The position numbers were made by a program, and so were the translations under genes. Positions 14,257-14,433 of a stretch of 14,433 bases of DNA are shown one piece after another; the stretch's first letter is position 1; each line of letters begins with the position of its first letter. The notes under the pieces are model-generated. The model saw only the letters and a list, made by a program, of their open reading frames with translations. It had not been told where the DNA came from and searched no databases. The stretch comes from Paracoccaceae bacterium (lineage in GTDB: Bacteria; Pseudomonadota; Alphaproteobacteria; Rhodobacterales; Rhodobacteraceae), in contig SKKS01000274.1 of NCBI GenBank assembly GCA_007123625.1, forward strand, positions 1 through 14,433, written 5' to 3'.

Positions 14257-14433
14257 AAAACCGAACGCCAGACGGTACGACCTATAGTATGACTGGACCG
14301 GCGGATGCGCCGGTGGTTGTGCTTGTTCATGGTCTCGGGCTCAACCAGCAGGTCTGGCAGTGGCTGGAGCCTGCACTGTCCGGGCGCTTCCGTGTCGTGA
14401 ATTATGATCTTCTCGGGCATGGGGCCTCGGCCC
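14253..14433 (+). CDS. Alpha/beta hydrolase, N-terminal fragment cut by the window edge
   Basis: The ATG at 14253 overlaps the RidA stop by four bases. The 60 visible residues contain VVVLVHGLGLNQQVW (first strand, HG oxyanion loop) and FRVVNYDLLGHGAS (second strand and D-x-x-GHG-S turn), the standard opening of PcaD/RutD-type alpha/beta hydrolases. The catalytic serine, acid and histidine lie beyond the window. Coupling to RidA suggests it acts in the same step sequence, hydrolysing an ester, thioester, lactone or carbamate-like intermediate. A role replacing the betainyl-CoA thioesterase of the known carnitine operons is possible but unproven. Confidence 0.85.
   Translation, partial: MKNRTPDGTTYSMTGPADAPVVVLVHGLGLNQQVWQWLEPALSGRFRVVNYDLLGHGASA

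Noticed and set aside
11129..14433. A true Rut (uracil degradation) operon
   Set aside because: The monooxygenase does not look like RutA beyond the superfamily, and there is no RutB-type amidohydrolase; only the family combination is similar.
1..14433. tRNA, rRNA, CRISPR arrays, insertion sequences or phage genes
   Set aside because: No such sequence, regularly spaced repeat or transposase/integrase motif was seen on either strand.

Overview
The window reads as a high-G+C alphaproteobacterial chromosome segment, probably Rhodobacterales/Rhodobacteraceae. The basis is strong G/C third-position bias, ATGA and TGATG gene overlaps, GGAGG-type ribosome binding sites and the mix of gene families. 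No rRNA, tRNA, CRISPR array, insertion sequence or phage gene is visible. Genes are packed tightly and no gene-free stretch exceeds 300 bases; the largest gap is about 146 bases, at 13718-13863.

Layout. (i) 8120 down to 1, minus strand, one apparent operon. In transcription order: a BKACE-family beta-keto acid cleavage enzyme resembling 3-dehydrocarnitine cleavage enzymes; a polyamine/opine-type (Pot-like) ABC importer (ATPase, Tat-type solute-binding protein, two permeases); an acyl-CoA dehydrogenase; an ADP-forming acyl-CoA ligase (acetate--CoA ligase family) split by an in-frame TAG; and the first 31 codons of another gene at the window edge. (ii) 8206-9324, plus strand: a divergent GlxA/CdhR-type regulator (DJ-1/PfpI-like domain plus AraC HTH). 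(iii) 13717 down to 9359, minus strand, a second operon: aldehyde dehydrogenase, luciferase-like flavin monooxygenase, CaiD-like enoyl-CoA hydratase and L-carnitine-dehydrogenase-like enzyme. (iv) 13864 to the right edge, plus strand: a RidA-family protein overlapping the start of an alpha/beta hydrolase.

How the genes fit together (inference). The dehydrogenase, CaiD-like hydratase, CdhA-like dehydrogenase, BKACE enzyme and CdhR-like regulator form a plausible route for a gamma-butyrobetaine/carnitine-type quaternary ammonium acid: import, CoA activation, alpha,beta-desaturation, hydration, oxidation of the 3-hydroxy group, then cleavage of the 3-keto acid with acetyl-CoA. The flavin monooxygenase, aldehyde dehydrogenase, RidA and alpha/beta hydrolase are not part of the carnitine routes I know. 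They suggest an extra oxidative C-N cleavage step or an unusual substrate, similar in logic to the Rut and trigonelline pathways.

Main observations. First, a TAG lies exactly at the domain junction of the ADP-forming CoA ligase. Second, a previously unlabelled bipartite element (TCTTGA, 22 bases, CGTTTTTTCG) is present at nearly identical distances upstream of both minus-strand operons, so they probably share one regulator. Third, the solute-binding-protein gene is bracketed by strong intercistronic hairpins.
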